Shown: positions 5,009-6,608 of the stretch, in pieces
How the letters are laid out: every line of letters starts with the position of its first letter
Position numbering within the stretch: the first letter of the stretch is position 1
Source: Polynucleobacter sp.
Lineage (GTDB): Bacteria > Pseudomonadota > Gammaproteobacteria > Burkholderiales > Burkholderiaceae
Assembly (NCBI GenBank): GCA_023257325.1
Contig: JALRCP010000134.1
Coordinates: 1 to 6,608, forward strand
DNA length: 6,608 bases
Direction of reading: 5' to 3'
The notes under the pieces: model-generated
The model's database searches: none
Told to the model about the DNA's origin: nothing
What the model saw: the letters and a program-made list of their open reading frames with translations, nothing else
Translations under genes and position numbers: made by a program

Positions 5009-5808
5009 CAATTCAAACCAAGAACACCCCCTCTCTTTTACTGACATCGATGGCCTTCATTGCAGCGAGTGTCATTATCTCTGGCCTCACGAATGAGGCA
5101 TTCGCCCAAACAGTTGGCAAACCACAGGCGCTGGAAAAAACTACCCGCATTGGATCTCTGGAGTGGGACCTTCATGAGGTGACGATTGGCACAGTAAAAA
5201 TCTATGCCCAACACACAGGCTTTGTGAGTGCTGGCGAGAAAGCTGGTGGCAGCAATATTTATGAAGCGGGTTGGACTCAGAAAAAAGCTTGGACCTGGAA
5301 GCAACCTTATGGTGTAACTGCTAAAGACACAGAGCCCGCGGTGCATTTGAACTTTGATGAAGCTCAAGCGATCTGTCGATTTTTTGGTAAGCGACTGCCG
5401 AAGGATTCTGAATGGACAGCGGCGGCTTTTTTAGAGCAACGCAGCTCTCCTACACAGCCATTCATCCGCGGGAAAAGATACACCTACGCCAACGGTGACA
5501 CCCCCAAGAATTCACATTGCTTGAATGGCTGTGCAGGTCTAAAAGGCCTGGCCCCTGCTAATTCTCTTTGGCGGGGCACCGGGCATGTTGAAGTCATGAC
5601 CACCCAAGCGGGAGTCAATGGACTGTATGACATGGGCGGCAATGTTTGGGAATGGGTGGACGATGGTTCGGGCAACGAACGCATCACACGCGGTGCTTCT
5701 TGGTGGTATGGTCCAGAAAATCAAATTGAATCGGCTGTGGCCACCAAGCCACGCGAAACCATGGTTGCTTATGTGGGGTTTCGTTGTGTCAAAGATGTTT
5801 CTAAATGA
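5005..5808 (+). CDS. Exported formylglycine-generating-enzyme-fold protein, third gene of the msrPQ cluster
   Basis: 267 aa. Residues 1-34 are a signal peptide with likely cleavage after AFA (AFA-QT), so it acts in the periplasm. The rest is one FGE/SUMF1 (sulfatase-modifying factor, C-type-lectin-like) domain: HEVTIGTVKIYAQHTGFVSAGEK (57-79), AVHLNFDEAQAICRFFGKRLPKDSEW (112-137), GLYDMGGNVWEWVDD (206-220), RITRGASWW (226-234) and YVGFRC (256-261). In copper-dependent FGE an active-site cysteine pair lies between the RGGSW motif and GFRC; here that stretch (235-255) has no cysteine. The cysteines present are 124, 162, 166 and 261, with 162 and 166 forming an HCLNGC motif. It is therefore probably not a sulfatase activator. 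Known cysteine-less relatives do other oxidative chemistry (periplasmic PvdO in pyoverdine synthesis, EgtB in ergothioneine synthesis) or only bind. GAGG (4993-4996) lies 8 nt before the ATG, which overlaps the msrQ stop. The 3' end overlaps the convergent esterase gene by 40 bp. Confidence 0.92.
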   Translation: MTIQTKNTPSLLLTSMAFIAASVIISGLTNEAFAQTVGKPQALEKTTRIGSLEWDLHEVTIGTVKIYAQHTGFVSAGEKAGGSNIYEAGWTQKKAWTWKQPYGVTAKDTEPAVHLNFDEAQAICRFFGKRLPKDSEWTAAAFLEQRSSPTQPFIRGKRYTYANGDTPKNSHCLNGCAGLKGLAPANSLWRGTGHVEVMTTQAGVNGLYDMGGNVWEWVDDGSGNERITRGASWWYGPENQIESAVATKPRETMVAYVGFRCVKDVSK

Positions 5809-6377
5809 AACGCCATCACTTGATCAATATAATCTGCGTATTCAGAAATGGCATGATCACTGCCCTCTAAAATCCAATGATGGGCTTTGGGGTACTTGTT
5901 GACCATTTCTCTCCAGTCTAAGACTTCATCACCCTTGGCTGCCACCAAAAGATAACGCTCTGCTTGAGTGATGCCTTGAATATAGAGTTGCTTTAATTCG
6001 TCGATGTATTCAGGCAAAAAGTGAAAGTTCTCTTCACTGTGCCAAGCTTTTTGTTGACCAATATAAGCTTCAAGATCTCTCGCTGGTTCAATGGCAGGAT
6101 TTAGAAGAGTTACACGACTGGGATATTGCTCAGCCAAATAAGTGGCGTAATAACCTCCCAAAGAAGATCCAATCAAAGATAATTTGTTCCAAGTACGCTG
6201 ATTGATTTCTGCTTGCACCATGGTCATGGCTGCTTTGGGAGATGGCGGCAATTGTGGGCAAAACCAATCCAATTCCTGGCCATTGTTTTGCAAAGCTTGG
6301 ACCGCTTGATGCGTCAAGCGAGCCTTATAAGAATTGGGAGAAGATTTAAATCCGTGAAGATAAACAATCAAATGCAT
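5769..6377 (-). CDS. YqiA-family esterase (UPF0227, alpha/beta hydrolase)
   Basis: 202 aa, a compact alpha/beta hydrolase. Seen: an oxyanion-type HG at residues 8-9 (IVYLHGFKSSPNSYKA), the nucleophile elbow LIGSSLGGYYA with Ser72, LLNPAIEPA (91-99), acid Asp150 in AAKGDEVLD, and His175 in GSDHA. Length and motif order match E. coli YqiA, which hydrolyses short acyl esters in vitro; the natural substrate is not known. I did not use yqiA as symbol because orthology is not shown. The last 13 codons plus the stop lie antisense to the end of the FGE-like gene. Start at ATG 6377; the immediate upstream sequence (GGATGC) gives only a weak Shine-Dalgarno. A fair promoter lies at 6414-6441. Confidence 0.92.
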   Translation of the reverse strand: MHLIVYLHGFKSSPNSYKARLTHQAVQALQNNGQELDWFCPQLPPSPKAAMTMVQAEINQRTWNKLSLIGSSLGGYYATYLAEQYPSRVTLLNPAIEPARDLEAYIGQQKAWHSEENFHFLPEYIDELKQLYIQGITQAERYLLVAAKGDEVLDWREMVNKYPKAHHWILEGSDHAISEYADYIDQVMAFHLETSLTQRNPT

Positions 6378-6413
6378 GCATCCATCATAACGTCACTTCT
6401 AATGATTCGGTCT

Positions 6414-6441
6414 AATATAGAAGATATTCAATCACTGTAAA
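6414..6441 (-). promoter_or_regulatory. Promoter of the YqiA-family gene
   Basis: On the minus strand TTTACA (6436-6441, five of six -35 bases), a 16-nt spacer and TATATT (6414-6419, five of six -10 bases). The transcript would begin near 6407, about 30 nt before the start codon. The -35 overlaps the start of the ribosome-binding region of the divergent HIT gene. Confidence 0.55.
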
Positions 6442-6446
6442 GAGAG
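6439..6446 (+). promoter_or_regulatory. Ribosome-binding site of the HIT gene
   Basis: AAAGAGAG lies just before TTT-ATG. It is a partial SD match with close spacing, which supports the start at 6450 together with the family fit of the first residues. Confidence 0.5.
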
Positions 6447-6449
6447 TTT

Positions 6450-6608
6450 ATGGCCACGATCTTCGAAAAATTACTATCGGGTGAACGTCCTTGCGCCAAA
6501 GTTTATGAAGATGAATGGGTGTTTGCCTTCATGGATGCTGGCCAAATCAATGATGGCCATGTGATCGTGGCTTCTAAAAAACCGTATGAAACTATTTTAG
6601 ATATTGAT
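6450..6608 (+). CDS. HIT-family (histidine triad) nucleotide-binding protein, N-terminal part
   Basis: 53 codons to the right edge with no stop. The protein starts MATIFEKLLSGERPCAKVYE and continues with EWVFAFMDAGQINDGHVIVASKKPYETILD. The F-x-K-L/I-x-x-GE-x-P-x-x-x-VYED start, the AFMDxxQxNxGH core and the VIVASKKP-type strand are those of bacterial HIT proteins (usually about 110-145 aa), which hydrolyse nucleoside phosphoramidates or related nucleotides. The catalytic HxHxH triad would lie beyond the window, so activity cannot be judged. It is divergent from the YqiA-family gene with a 72-bp gap; no clear rightward promoter is seen there. Confidence 0.92.
   Translation, partial: MATIFEKLLSGERPCAKVYEDEWVFAFMDAGQINDGHVIVASKKPYETILDID

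Noticed and set aside
1..6608. Mobile element, phage or defence-island origin for the window
   Set aside because: There are no transposase, integrase, terminal repeats or restriction genes, and the genes are ordinary chromosomal families with uniform composition by eye.

Overview
The window is about 6.6 kb of gene-dense, moderately AT-rich bacterial chromosome. Protein wording, LexA-box type and gene content point to a betaproteobacterium. Polynucleobacter or a close Burkholderiaceae relative is my best guess, from remembered family resemblance rather than a search. There are no rRNAs, tRNAs, insertion sequences or CRISPR arrays. It reads as ordinary chromosome with some lineage-specific small genes.

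Left edge (1-171): the first nine codons of a leftward gene, preceded by a strong Shine-Dalgarno, a 20-bp LexA (SOS) box one base off the classical consensus, and a promoter with a perfect -35 whose -10 lies inside the box. This is the clearest regulatory signal here and marks the off-window gene as a probable DNA-damage-response gene. Rightward from the same intergenic region runs a two-gene unit: a small single-pass membrane protein with a Cys-rich tail, then an exported protein of about 146 aa. A polytopic acyltransferase follows.

Middle (1904-3440): a DUF1640/CCDC90-like coiled-coil protein with a C-terminal membrane anchor, whose rod carries six tandem 18-residue repeats (54 bp each). 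It converges with no spacer on a leftward small Trp-rich protein (TIGR02450 type), which is divergent from a YccU-type CoA-binding protein.

Right (3491-6608): a tight cluster msrP-msrQ-FGE-like. MsrP (Tat-exported molybdenum enzyme) and MsrQ (heme membrane subunit) repair methionine sulfoxide in envelope proteins. The third gene overlaps msrQ by ATGA and encodes an exported formylglycine-generating-enzyme-fold protein without the usual catalytic cysteine pair, so its job is open. Its 3' end overlaps by 40 bp the convergent YqiA-family esterase gene. A HIT-family gene starts divergently and runs off the right edge.

The best candidates for something new are the FGE-like third member of the msrPQ cluster and the expanded 18-residue repeat rod. 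The SOS promoter is solid, but its target is out of view.
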